Origin: Isochrysis galbana
Lineage: Eukaryota; Haptophyta; Isochrysidales; Isochrysidaceae
Direction of reading: 5' to 3'
DNA: 64,000 nt
NCBI GenBank assembly: GCA_018136815.1
Contig: CM030933.1
Coordinates: 1,116,001-1,180,000, forward strand
In this document: positions 40,805 to 50,396 of the stretch, piece after piece
Numbering within the stretch: the stretch's first letter is position 1
Layout of the letters: every line of letters starts with the position of its first letter
Made by a program: the position numbers and the translations under genes
The notes under the pieces: model-generated
Told to the model about the DNA's origin: nothing
The model's input: the letters and a program-made list of their open reading frames with translations, nothing else
Database searches by the model: none

Positions 40805-41265
40805 TCAGAGGGGGACTGCCCCCATGCCGGCGTGGGCACAGCAGGTCTGCGTACACTTCGCAGCTGGTGTCGTTGACGGCCGACACGGGAAACCGGCGGC
40901 CACATGGTCCCAGAGGGCGTTCTGCACCGTCCACGAGTTGTGGATCAGGCACGGGTTGGTCAGGCTGATGCCAGCTGCCGCCTCCGTCAGCCGCGAGTTG
41001 GTAAACACCTCGGTAAAGTTGGCCACCTTCCCTACACGGTGGCGGTGGCGACGGCGGCGGAGGCGACGGCGACGAGGGCGACGGCAGCGGGGGCAACGGC
41101 GGCGGGAGCGATTGGAGGCGACGGCGGCGGTCACCGCGACCGCAGGAACCGCTCGAGCGCCGTCGCTGCGCGCCGCGATTCGGGGGCGCGGCGGCGCAGG
41201 GCGCGACGCAGGGCGCCGCCACAGAGCAGCACGAAGAGCACCAGGAGGAGAGAGGATGTCATGTG
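40805..41265 (-). CDS. Possible small secreted protein, splice unresolved
   Basis: Two coding-like blocks face the same way. One starts at the ATG at 41265 with a clear signal-peptide-like sequence (MTSSLLLVLFVLLCGG) and an Arg/Ala-rich part ending at a TGA. The other, about 41035-40805, has strong GC3 bias and reads VANFTEVFTNSRLTEAAAG, SLTNPCLIHNSWTVQNALWD and FPCRPSTTPAAKCTQTCCAH, with Asn-glycosylation sites and several cysteines. Between them lies a CCGCCGTCGCC-rich tract that looks like an intron (GTGACC donor, GTGTAG acceptor), but the simple splice is out of phase for the second block. It may use a different donor, or be broken. No family recognised. Confidence 0.35.
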
Positions 41266-41951
41266 CTCTCCCCCTTGTCATTTCTTCCCCGAAAGGGGAG
41301 CACCCGGCGCGCGCGCGCGTACTGATGACCGGTGGGGGTTCACGGACCGCCTCCAGTGCTGGGTGCGTGTGTGCGGGGCGTTGCGGGGTGCGTGCGGGGG
41401 TGCGTGCGTACTCCCTCCTGCGCCATCAGGCTACCGGCTACGGCTACCGGCTAAATGCTAAATGGACCGCACAAGAGAACAAGGGGGAGCGGATCCCGGA
41501 GTAGTGACTAATGGGACGCGACCACAGGATACTGTCAGCGCGGGGGGAAAGCCGCGGAGGAAAGCGACAAGTGAAAAAGAATATCGAAAGGAGGGGAACC
41601 ACGCGATGAGAGGCGCCTCTCCTTGGGGAAAACCTAGGGCGGGGAGAAGCGAGAAGGCGAAGGCGCGGCTCTCTCGCACTGACCGCAACGTATCGTGAAA
41701 CTTGGAGCCCGGAACACGCAAATATTTGTAGCGAAATAGTGTGTAATACTCACCGAATCCACCACACTTCGACTTGTGGTCAAAAGCAAGTTTATCCCGT
41801 ACATTGCCAGTATCACTAGTCACTAGCGACAACGATGGCGGCATCAGCAGCAACACAACCGAATGCCAACCTAATCAGCAAGAAAAAGCACTCCATTGCA
41901 ATCCCTCAAAAAGCACTCTTCCTCTTCTGCTCGTAATATCACGCCACCCCA
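41266..41951. other. Gene-free stretch
   Basis: Contains a GCGCGCGCGCG run near 41310 and no frame I can support. The last 100 bp are probably the 3' flank of the Orai-like gene. Confidence 0.45.
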
Positions 41952-42794
41952 TCAACATGCTCCCATCCTGCTTGATTGCGGCTCTGTCGTCTGCACATGT
42001 TGTAGAGAGGGCGGCAGAGAAACGTTCGTCGGCCCCGAGTTGCCGCTATTTGCACAAGGTTGTATGCAATATAGCCGGTGCTGGCGCACGTTAGGGAGGG
42101 TGTTGCATGGTCTACCATAGCGATCGAATTGTATTCGAATGCGATTCAGCACAAACATTGCCGCAAGGCCACAGCAAGCGAAGACGATCAGCACGGAGAT
42201 ACCAACGAGTTCGCAAGTGTCATCTTCATCCTCCACGCGGCACATGGCAAACTGCAGAGTGGTTGCAGCCCCAAAGAGCCCAATCAAGGAAACAAAATAG
42301 AAGCTGGTCACCGTGGACATGCGCTGTCGCATGGCGGCTAAGCCAGCACCGACAGATGTGGTCAGCGCCAGTTGTTCGACTCTGGCCATGAGGTATGACG
42401 AGATGCAAACGACAGCGACAGCGGAACCCATTGCACATGCTGCAAAAGACGCGAAGAGCCACGAGCGCAGGGGAGAGGTTCCATAGGGCAAGTCATGCAG
42501 TGCATCAGCCGAAAACGCGGTGAAAGCGAACCCGGTGACTAAAGTTGCCTGTGTGTTGTACGAATTGAGTCTGTCGAGGAAGAACTGAAGCCTGCAGAAC
42601 AGGGACGCGGTGCACATGGCCGTGTTGCCTCTCAGCATGCACAACCAGATGCGCTGGCATGCACAGCGGACTCGAGCCCCTCATGAAAATAGTGGAAACA
42701 AGCTTCCAGGGTACGCTGCGCACTGTTTTCGTTGGAGCTCCTGCTCGCGGTACGACCGCTCCTTGTCGAGTCGGTCGCGCTCGATCGCCAGCAT
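41952..42794 (-). CDS. Orai-like four-span membrane protein
   Basis: Exons 42794-42715 and 42591-41952, with a 123-nt GT-AG intron, give 239 aa. A charged helical N-terminus (MLAIERDRLDKERSYREQEL) leads into LNSYNTQATLVTGFAFTAFS, the first span. Further spans lie near residues 70-95, 120-140 and 150-172. The second and third flank a loop with MARVEQLALTTSVG, which resembles the region between Orai spans 2 and 3. Orai proteins form store-operated calcium channels. The glutamate that forms the human selectivity filter (GFAMVAMVEV) aligns with FTAFSAD, where an Asp sits one place later, so ion selectivity cannot be assumed. The C-terminal 55 residues are polar. Confidence 0.65.
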
Positions 42795-43002
42795 TGGATG
42801 GAGCCAGCTGGTCGGCAGCACCAAATGCTCCTTATTTTGGGAGGTCCTTTCTTCTCTCTCCCTCCTCCCCGTCCGTTTACAATGTTGCCATTTTTATCAC
42901 AATCAAAGAGTAAAAAGCATGAAACGGTGAAACGGTCTTTATGTAGAGATGATCTCGAGGTATTCATGGGGTAAATATGTATAAAATGTGAATGATCAGT
43001 GA

Positions 43003-43992
43003 ATGCAGAGGGAATATTATACCGCGAGGGCGCACCTTGCGGATTGCCGTTGGAGAGGGGAAGAGGCCTCCCTGAGACTGCTGACGGCCGAGTCGCGCGT
43101 CGGCCCCGACTGCGTCTCAGTCATGACGGTCACCCAGCCTTCCGCCGAGCAGCTGCATGCGAAATGGTCGCAGCCAAAGCCGGTACTCGAGGATGTACGC
43201 AATGCGCCGGCCACAAGTGCACCGGCTAAGGACGGTGCTGATGGTCTCAACCGCGTTAAGGTTTGCCCGGGTTGCCAGGCTCAAGGCATTGTCAAGGTGC
43301 AGTCAGGTTTTCGAGTGCTAGATCAGGTGTGTGGGCGGCGGATCGGCTGAAATATCCTCATGCTTTGTGGATACTGACACTGTGTCTATTCTGTTCAGGT
43401 ATGCGAAATGTGCGGTGGAGAAGGCTGCCTCATCGATGGCAAGAAACCAGTAGATCCAGTTGAGGAGGCGAAGAAGAAGGAGGATGAGAAACTCGACAAA
43501 GTGATCGGTCTCCTGGCATCGATCGAAGATGTCGGCCTCTTGGATGCTGTAGAGGCGAAACTGCGTGCGATGGATGTCGACGCTGCGTTGGAGCTCGTCG
43601 AAAGTCAGAAGGGCGGGGACTGTGCAACTGCTGCCCCGCTTCCGACTGCGGGTTTGGAGAAGACGGATAAGGACGCTCCACCAACAGTCGATACCGCGCT
43701 TGAAATCTCGGACATGTGCAGCCCCGCCGACGCGCAGAAACTTGAGGAAGCACTGCAGTCTATGGATGGCGTCACTAAGGTGATTACCGATCTTGAAAAG
43801 AAGACAACCAAGGTTGTGAGTTCCCCAGGATTTCCAACAGCGAAACAAATGATTGATGTTGTGGTTGCAGCTGGATTTAGCGCCACGGAGAAAAGACTTG
43901 CAGGGGGTATGTTCAAATTCGACCCGGCAGAAGTGGATGTAGAGGGAGGGGACGCGACAGCAGACGACTTCATGGACGCATTTGGATTTTGA
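43003..43992 (+). CDS. DnaJ-type zinc-finger (CxxCxGxG) protein
   Basis: Exons 43003-43326 and 43399-43992 with a 72-nt GT-AG intron give 305 aa. Two half-sites, VCPGCQAQGIVKV and VCEMCGGEGCLI, lie across the junction and form a zinc-binding pair like the central region of DnaJ; there is no J domain. Such short zinc fingers often serve in plastid or thiol-redox assembly proteins. The rest of the protein (43420-43992) is acidic and helical (KKKEDEKLDKVIGLLASIED, LEEALQSMDGVTKVITDLEK) and ends DDFMDAFGF. The N-terminal 40 residues are weakly conserved-looking; the ATG at 43123 (MTVTQPSAEQ) may be the true start. Specific role unknown. Confidence 0.75.
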
Positions 43993-44422
43993 GACTATTT
44001 TGAGGCATGTGTGTGTGCACGCGCGCGTGCCCGAAATGTGCGGTGGAGAGTCGATTGGATCACATGAAACACCGGGCGTTTGCGGAGTAACCAAGAGTTC
44101 TGTTTCGTCCATCTATTCATTAAATTCGTTTAATTTGATCCTTTTTCGAGGTATTATGGCTGAGGCTCATCGGCTGATTATCAGGGTCATGCTGTCATGC
44201 TAAGCTATTATGGATATGACCGATGGTCGCTCCACCTAAAAGCAATAGCACACTGGTCGTGCATGCTACGCACAAACATCATGAATATATGGAAATGATT
44301 CTCGAAGCGATTTATGCAATATCTTGATCGAACGGAAGTCGCACGAGTCAATTCTGAGTCCGCTGAGAATGTGATGTTGGTGTCAAACCGGACGAGAGGC
44401 TTTGGCCGTTGGATAGTGGATA

Positions 44423-44457
44423 GAAGGTAGAAGGTAGAAGGTAGAAGGTAGAAGGCG
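44423..44457. repeat. Short tandem repeat AGAAGGT x5
   Basis: Five units of a 7-bp repeat in the spacer behind the zinc-finger gene; 43993-44422 around it shows no gene. Confidence 0.9.
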
Positions 44458-44490
44458 GCAAAAGAGAGGCTGTCATTTTCATGTTCCGTT

Positions 44491-44835
44491 GTCAACTAAG
44501 TTTAAACTTTGTTCGCCCATGGGGGGGCACGAGCCCCCCCCCTCTCTCCACTCCTCCCCTGCCATGCTGCCATGGGGGAGGGACCACGGAACCACTCATC
44601 CTCATGGCATGCCTGATGGCTTGCCAGGAGCAGACTGCTCTGCTGGCCTACTCTCCACTCTCTCCCTGGCTCCCTGGCAGGCTCGCCTGCCTCACGCGCC
44701 CTAGCCTGTCGTGGCCAGCCCATCGCTCCAACCCCCCCTCCCCCCCTGGTCGACATGCAGACAGGTGCAGAAAGGGGGCCCCTGTGGCTCATGAGCGCAA
44801 GCGAGGGACCCTTGAGCGTCGACGCGCGCGATGGT
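44491..44835 (-). repeat. Family A repeat, truncated copy
   Basis: Starts with the terminal palindrome (AACTAAGTTTAAACTTTGTT), then CGCCCATGGGGGGGCACGAG, the CTCCTCCCCTGCCATG box and the GGCTTGCCAGGAGCAGACTG box, matching 8720 back to about 8450. It breaks off near CGACGCGCGCGATGG. Confidence 0.85.
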
Positions 44836-44928
44836 GTCATGGATCAGGGATGAGTCATGGATCATGGAGATTGAGATTGTGCGATGCGGTGACCTCTGCC
44901 TCTGCCTCTGCTCGGCGGGGGTACCACG

Positions 44929-45313
44929 TTAGAACTAGAACTTATAGCGTCGTATGGCATCTTGTTAGCTAGCATTCCTAGCTACATACACCGGACGAGC
45001 CATGCGCCAACCGCACACACCCCCATCGCGGGGTAGGGGCTCGGGGCTCCGTTGCCGTCGAAGGGCTACGGTCCCGTACCTAGATGGGAAATACGTATTT
45101 ACCGTATTTGTATTTGGCCAGAGGCCAAATACAGATGTATTTGGCTGTATTTGAAGCGTGTCCTGGGTTGTAGGCCTCGAATGTATTTGAAATATATTTG
45201 GCCGGAGGCCAAATACATACGTATTTGGCTGTATTTGCAGGCCCCTGCACCGTATTTCCCATCTAGGGTCCCGTAGCACTAAGGTTATACTAACACAACA
45301 ATAAAACTCTGAC
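44929..45313 (-). repeat. LTR-like repeat, solo copy interrupted by a MITE
   Basis: Reverse-complement match to 9551-9728 (TTAGAACTAGAACTTATAGC at the left, ACACAACAATAAAACTCTGA at the right). The match is split by the 189-bp insertion at 45079-45267. No internal retrotransposon region adjoins it, so it is probably a solo LTR. Confidence 0.75.
45079..45267. mobile_element. MITE with perfect 17-bp inverted termini and 8-bp TSD
   Basis: Left end CCTAGATGGGAAATACG and right end CGTATTTCCCATCTAGG are exact inverted repeats. The host sequence GTCCCGTA is duplicated at 45071-45078 and 45268-45275; the other LTR copy has a single counterpart at this place. The inside is full of TATTTGGCC/GGCCAAATA inverted words. 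An 8-bp TSD suggests the hAT superfamily, of which a transposase relic lies at 48373-48620. Confidence 0.92.
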
Positions 45314-45408
45314 GTCAAGAGGGATCATCGACTAGAAGCGCGTGAAGATGTTTCCCACCCGCTGGTCCGCGCTCGCTCGACCCCGCTCCCACGGCAGCGC
45401 CCGCCCTC

Positions 45409-45869
45409 ATGCGTATAGGCTTGCCAGCGTCGACCCAAAGGCTGGAGAGCCGGTGGATCGGCGTCCGCTGCTGCGACAGTGGGCCGACCCTGGAGGAGCA
45501 ATTCCAACGCCTCCTTGACGCACCGCTCATCGACCCACTCACCGACTCGATGGATGAGCCTGAGGCGCTCCGCTGGTAAGTCGGCATCTTCTCCACTACA
45601 TGAGCCTCCTTCCAAGCGATGGCTGAGCTGGAGCGCTACTTTGTCTTAGGTTCAAGGCGTTGATTCGGCAGGACTATTATCTCGCGGAGGCAATTTGGGC
45701 TGGATTGGTCGTCGCCATCTGTTTGTTGTTTGCACAGCAGCTCGTGCACGTGTACAAGGCAAGTCTCATGGCAAGCCGGCACATTCAATGGTGAATATCC
45801 CAGGCCGATCCGGACTGGCAACGTATGGTGAGGCGGCATTTGATACCTCACACCATCCATGGCTGCTGA
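45409..45869 (+). CDS. Small single-span membrane protein of unknown function
   Basis: Proposed exons 45409-45575, 45650-45758 and 45804-45869 give 113 aa. The first intron is GT-AG (GTAAGT donor). The second has a GC donor (AAG/GCAAGT), is only 45 nt and ends ATCCCAG. The N-terminus MRIGLPASTQRLESRW could be a targeting peptide. Then come LEEQFQRLLDAPLIDPLTDS, a helix with ALIRQDYYLAEAIWAG, one membrane span (LVVAICLLFAQQLVHVY) and a short charged tail, ADPDWQRMVRRH. If the GC-AG intron is not spliced, the protein instead ends HVYKASLMASRHIQW. No family recognised. Confidence 0.5.
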
Positions 45870-47799
45870 AAGCACCAACGCCGTGTCTTGTTCGTGAAGT
45901 CGGCCACTTCTGTACATTTCTTGAACGGTTTACTTGGTCAAACTTTTGTCATCTCTCATGATTGCTTTTTGCACACTCTGCAGCATGTCCAGTGTTACAT
46001 TCGGTGTTCATCTCGAGCCCATTCCGCACTCTGCCTTCTATGCCGATCGAATATACGAGCCTTTTCCAGCTCTTATACATACTCGTCCTTGTCATCGCTC
46101 TGGTGGATGCGTCTTCTCGCTCATGGGCATCAGCATGGTGCATCAGCCCTTTTCTTTGATGAGTCCATGGTGGCAATTAGTTGCAATGCCAATGACAGCG
46201 TCGGAGCATGAGCGAATCCATGTTGTGTACTTTTTGTCAAGGGCGCAGTCGGTACTTAGAGCTCGCATGTAGCTCCATGAGTCATGCCATGAGCGTGATG
46301 AGTGTTATGTTTTCTATGCATCGATCATTGCACATAGTACCGTGCCATGCATCCCATTGTCTGATGCATGCTGCGCGAACATCCAAAGATATGATCACGT
46401 CGCCACTTTTCTGAGCCTCTCGAGCAGGGAGTGACCAGGCGCAACAGCGGCATCGGGCATCGTGAGGCACCCTACGGCCATGCTATTGCTATTGGCTGTT
46501 GGGTCTGCAATAGTACCTTCTCAAGTTACATGTCATGCCTAGCTATAGGGCTGTTGCGGGTAAAGGGGGTTGCTCACTTCCCCTTGTACATTTCCCCCAC
46601 CACTAAAAAAAATATTCTTGAAGGTGCCTACTACTTTGCTATCCCCCGTCCCTCTCGTTGGGGACTTCCCCTGACATCGCCCTTGCCCCACCCTCGCTCC
46701 CCTTTCGCCCCCCCCCCCCCCGGTCCTTTTCGTTCGGTTTTGGGGGGTCGACCCATGTGCACTACTTTGGGTCTGGCGTCGGGGGAGGGGGGGGGGGCGG
46801 GCCTTTTGGCTCGCAGTTGCTGTGAGGCGCTTTGGGTCGCGTCTAGGCTCAGGCCAAAATATCCCGTTTTTTTTACCCCCATATATCCCGGGCACATATC
46901 CTTTTCATATCCCGCGCGACCCCCCAAATATCTTCGAAATATCCCATTCTAATACGACATATCTCGTTTATATCCCGTGCAACCCCCCAAATATCTTCGA
47001 AATATCAAATATCCGGTTCAAAAATACGTCTTTTACGTATTACGTATTATAATTATAAGCCGAGTACCCTAGCTTTAAGACATATATCTTTCTACAAAGC
47101 AATAGTGCTTACAATAAAGTACATAGTACTATGACACACATTCACATTCACATTCATTGCTCATTGCCATTGCCCACGACCCACGACGCTTGCTCGTGTT
47201 ATAGCGCAACATGATGGAGGTTTGGCGTTTGGATCGTGGATCGTGGCTAACGGCCGACCCCTTCTTGTACAGCAGGGACTCGTCCGTGAGCTCAACGTGG
47301 TCGTTCGCGCTATCGCTCTCGCTGTCCGTGCTGCCCTCGCTCTCCTCGTCCTCGTCCTCGTGGTCCTTGTCCTCGTGGCGGGGGGAGGAAATCTGCGGAG
47401 GGGGGGGGGAAGGGCCGCCGTCTCGGCGCGCGGAGGGGGGGGAACCGCGCGGAGAGGGGGGCAACGGCGAAGGGGGGGGAACAGCAGAGGGGAAGGGGAG
47501 GAGCGGAGGGGGGGGGAGGGGGGGAGCGGAGGGGGGGGAAGGGGAGCAGAGGAGGGGGGGGAAGGGGAGCAGAGGAGGGGGCGGGAGAAACTGCCGAGGG
47601 AGTGAGATCCCAACACTGACCCAATTCTCCCCGAAGCAGCGCGCGCGGCCTCCCCGGAACCAGCTTCTCCGCCGAAGAGGAAACTGGGGAAGGGGGAGGG
47701 GGTTGATAGGGGTAAAGGTGGGTAGTAGGGAGGTACACAAGCACACTGCCTCATGCCGCGTATGTGTATGTAGCGGGGATTTTTAAGAAGATTTTTTTT
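45870..47799. other. Gene-free stretch
   Basis: No gene supported. 46868-47020 carries a cluster of ATATCC and CAAATATCTTCGAAATATC words, the latter duplicated. 47390-47590 is purine-rich on the plus strand. An acidic/Ser-rich minus frame at about 47390-47190 (EDEDEESEGSTDSESDSAND) resembles the open frame at 15905-16180 and may be an exon of an unrecognised retroelement protein. Confidence 0.5.
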
Positions 47800-48236
47800 T
47801 CTCTTCCCTGCGGCGGGGGCCCATGGCGCGCGCCTGCGGCCCCTCTTCAGGTCCCCAGGAGGCCGGCAGGGGCCTGGGAGCGCAGCTCAGGGGGCAGGTG
47901 AGGCTGGGGCATGGCCCTGGCCCCTCCTGCCTCTCCCTCGCTGGCTCTCGAGCCCCTGCCAGTCGACTGGAGCTGGCTGGGGGGTCCTGATCAGGGGGCC
48001 CCAGGGGGAGGAGGGGCTGGTCAGAGGGATGGGCAGGCCACGACGGGCCAGGGCGGGCGAGTCAGGCGGGCCTGTGGGGAGAGGAATGCGGGTCAGCAGT
48101 CAGTAGGGCTGTGTGCTCTTGGCAAGCCATCAGGCGTGCCAGGAGAGTGGGTGGTTCCTCCCCCATGGCAGGGGAGGAGTGCAGAGAGAGGGGGGCTCGT
48201 GCCCCCCTATGGGCGAACTAAGTATAAACTTAGTTG
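47800..48236 (+). repeat. Family A repeat, 5'-truncated copy
   Basis: Carries GCGCAGCTCAGGGGGCAGGT, the AAGCCATCAGGCGTGCCAGG box, GGCAGGGGAGGAGTG and the perfect-armed terminus AACTAAGTATAAACTTAGTT. Confidence 0.85.
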
Positions 48237-48372
48237 GAAATAACGAAATAACTCGTGAATTTGGGCACATAGCACATAACACATAACACACACTCACACG
48301 GCCTCCTGACTCCTGCTCCCTTTTGATGTTGTTGTAACGCAACAGTTATAGACGCCTGTATCTAATCAGCGA

Positions 48373-48620
48373 TCAGCGAGTGACGATGAACGATTTTCGA
48401 CGATTCGAACCAAACATAATGGCCAATAAAGAAAAGACGCGCTCGCACGAAGCCGAGTTTGGAGTCATGCAAAAGGCGATCCTTGCCGCCTCTGCCCACG
48501 CGGGGAACTTGGTGTGGTTGCTTGCCCACCAACACCACACCCACACCTCCTTCGTAAATGTCGGCACCTCGGAGCGATCGATGCGAGTCGCGCGGCATGT
48601 GCTCAAGTGGGCGCAGAGCG
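48373..48620 (-). pseudogene. hAT transposase C-terminal (dimerisation) fragment
   Basis: The minus frame reads VWCWWASNHTKFPAWAEAAR followed by MTPNSASCERVFSLLAIMFG, the signature of the hAT C-terminal dimerisation region (W ... P ... SA..ERVFS). Only about 80 residues remain; a family B fragment interrupts it at 48612. The minus frame to the right (WEERKPTF side) may be the continuation. Confidence 0.85.
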
Positions 48621-48656
48621 CCCCCATTGGCCCCCACTTATAAAAGTAGGTTTGCG
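48612..48656 (+). repeat. Family B repeat, palindromic end only
   Basis: CGCCCCCATTGGCCCCCACT followed by TATAAAAGTAGG, as in other family B ends, inserted into or next to the hAT relic. Confidence 0.7.
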
Positions 48657-48745
48657 CTCCTCCCACGTGAGGAGGCCCTGCGAGTCTACGTCAACGTCAA
48701 GCGCACCCATCCGGATGACCACGAGGTCCCCCCCTCCCAACATAC

Positions 48746-48925
48746 GGTGATTGAACGCTTTTCTGTGTGTTGGATGGTGGTGATTGTGATTGAACGCTTT
48801 CCCATATCTTGAATCTTGGATGGTGGTGATTGAACGCATTTCCACATCTTGGGTGGTGGTTATTGGACGCTTTTCCGTGTGTTGGGTGGTGGTGATTGAG
48901 ATTGAACGCTTCTCGCCTTGATCTT
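48746..48925 (+). repeat. Imperfect 35-45-bp repeats with GGTGATTGAACGCTTTTCC
   Basis: Five units share (G)GTGGTGATTGAACGC followed by TTTCC and a TCTTG or TGTTG end. They lie about 120 bp from the hAT relic, where subterminal transposase-binding repeats would be expected; that function is inferred. Confidence 0.75.
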
Positions 48926-49333
48926 GATGCGTGCACCCGTGACGTTTTACAAGTCACAAGGACAAGGAGCTCAATGAATCACTTTCGATTTTTGAACTCA
49001 CGGCAAGAAAGAGCCAGCGCAGCCGGTTAAGCCCAAACTCACAAGACTAAAGACTCATTCGAAGAGTGGTGTGACTGGCGCGAATACGGGCCATCGGCGT
49101 GGCGGGTTCCATGATACTGCCGAAATCTACCTTGTACTATGCTAACAAGGCTGGCGCCGGTAAGAGTAAAAAGGATGAAGCGGACGTCAACCACTAGAGA
49201 GCGGCTCCTTCGGCGCAGGTACAGGCACGGGCCGTTCACAGCCAGCTAGATGTACAACCCAAAGGCCAAAGAGGTTCACTCGTCACATGTCCGGCTCTCT
49301 AATGATCCATTCGTTGCTTTCAATAAACCACGA
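48926..49333. other. Gene-free stretch
   Basis: Short frames only; the right part is presumably the 3' flank of the minus-strand gene that follows. Confidence 0.4.
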
Positions 49334-50037
49334 TCACGTCTCTACTATGGGGTTAGCATCGCCGCTATCATGGCTCGCAGCATCTTCCTCATCTATGTCG
49401 CCCTCTCCCGCTTCTGCGCTGGCGGCCGCCGCCTCGGCTGCTGCCTCAACACTTTCATCGACGAATCCCTCCATGGCATCGAGATCCAAGGGTAGACCGT
49501 GCTTGATAGCGTACGCCTTCCTCGCCGACTTAACCTACGAACGTCCGCAGGTAGATTGCATGAAGTGAAAGGAGGCATGACAAAGCTGGTGATGTCTGAC
49601 AAAGCTGGCAATGTCCCTATGTGCTTTTTGGCTAAGGCCAGGGCCCAGACCGCGTGCAAACTGCTCACCTGTGCAATGAACGGCCGGAGGAAGAATCTCT
49701 TGGGCATCACAGAGTCAAACGGCTCGACGAGCGAACCAATGAAGCAGATGATGTGAATGAGTAGTGTGGACGCGGTGGATGGCGACAGAAGACACGTGAT
49801 CGCTATGCTACTCGCGAGTATTGTCAGTGCGGAGCGGGGCCTGGAAAGAGCAACCAGCTTGCGGTAGAGCCCGGCACCAGTCAACGCCGCAAGCGGTGTG
49901 CCCGGGGGCGGCCGAACGTAGGGACGCGGCCGATGCTCTGGGGGCGGTTCCATCAGCGCGTGGGCCGGGTCCATCGCCAGCTGAGCGCCTGGCATGCCCA
50001 GGATGGCCAGAGCGAGGGCGAGGCACGCCGTCGCCAT
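49334..50037 (-). CDS. Small membrane protein with acidic tail, unknown function
   Basis: Exons 50037-49582 and 49534-49334 with a 47-nt intron (donor TTT/GTCATG, acceptor CGTAG/GTTAAG) give 218 aa. The start MATACLALALAILGMPGAQL is a good signal or thylakoid-type peptide, followed by a Pro-rich segment. Two hydrophobic spans are present (RSALTILASSIAITCLLSPS; STLLIHIICFIGSLV), then AQVSSLHAVWALALAKKHIG. The splice joins SDITSF to VKSARKAYAIKHGLPLDLDA. The last 45 residues are Ala/Glu/Asp-rich and acidic. I do not recognise the family. The gene is divergent from the PsbP-domain gene, 360 bp away. Confidence 0.6.
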
Positions 50038-50396
50038 CGGGAGGGGCGCACCACGAGGTGTGTGAGATGTGGCGCGCTCCCCGGGTGAGAGACCCACACA
50101 CAAACTGATTCCCACTCTACTACTATATTTATTCTCTTTGGGTGAGGTGGAGCAGACAGAGTCTTGAATACTCTTACTCTTTACTTTACAGTGTACGAGC
50201 AGAGAGCACACTGTTGCAACAGATGGCTAGGAGTACTAGTAGCAAAGTGTACTTCTAAGAGTAGAGACGAGAAAGATGAGAAAACGAATGATCTCATCCT
50301 ATACTCTTTTTCCTCTAATCTCCCTCTCTGTCATATGCTCCCCGCGCCCTCTCTCAGCCCTCGCTGCCAGCTCTTGACGCGGCCGGCGTCGGCGAG

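Noticed and set aside
47129-47754. Pro-rich 200-residue minus frames
   Set aside because: Mostly translation of a purine/pyrimidine tract; only the acidic end looks protein-like, too little for a gene call.
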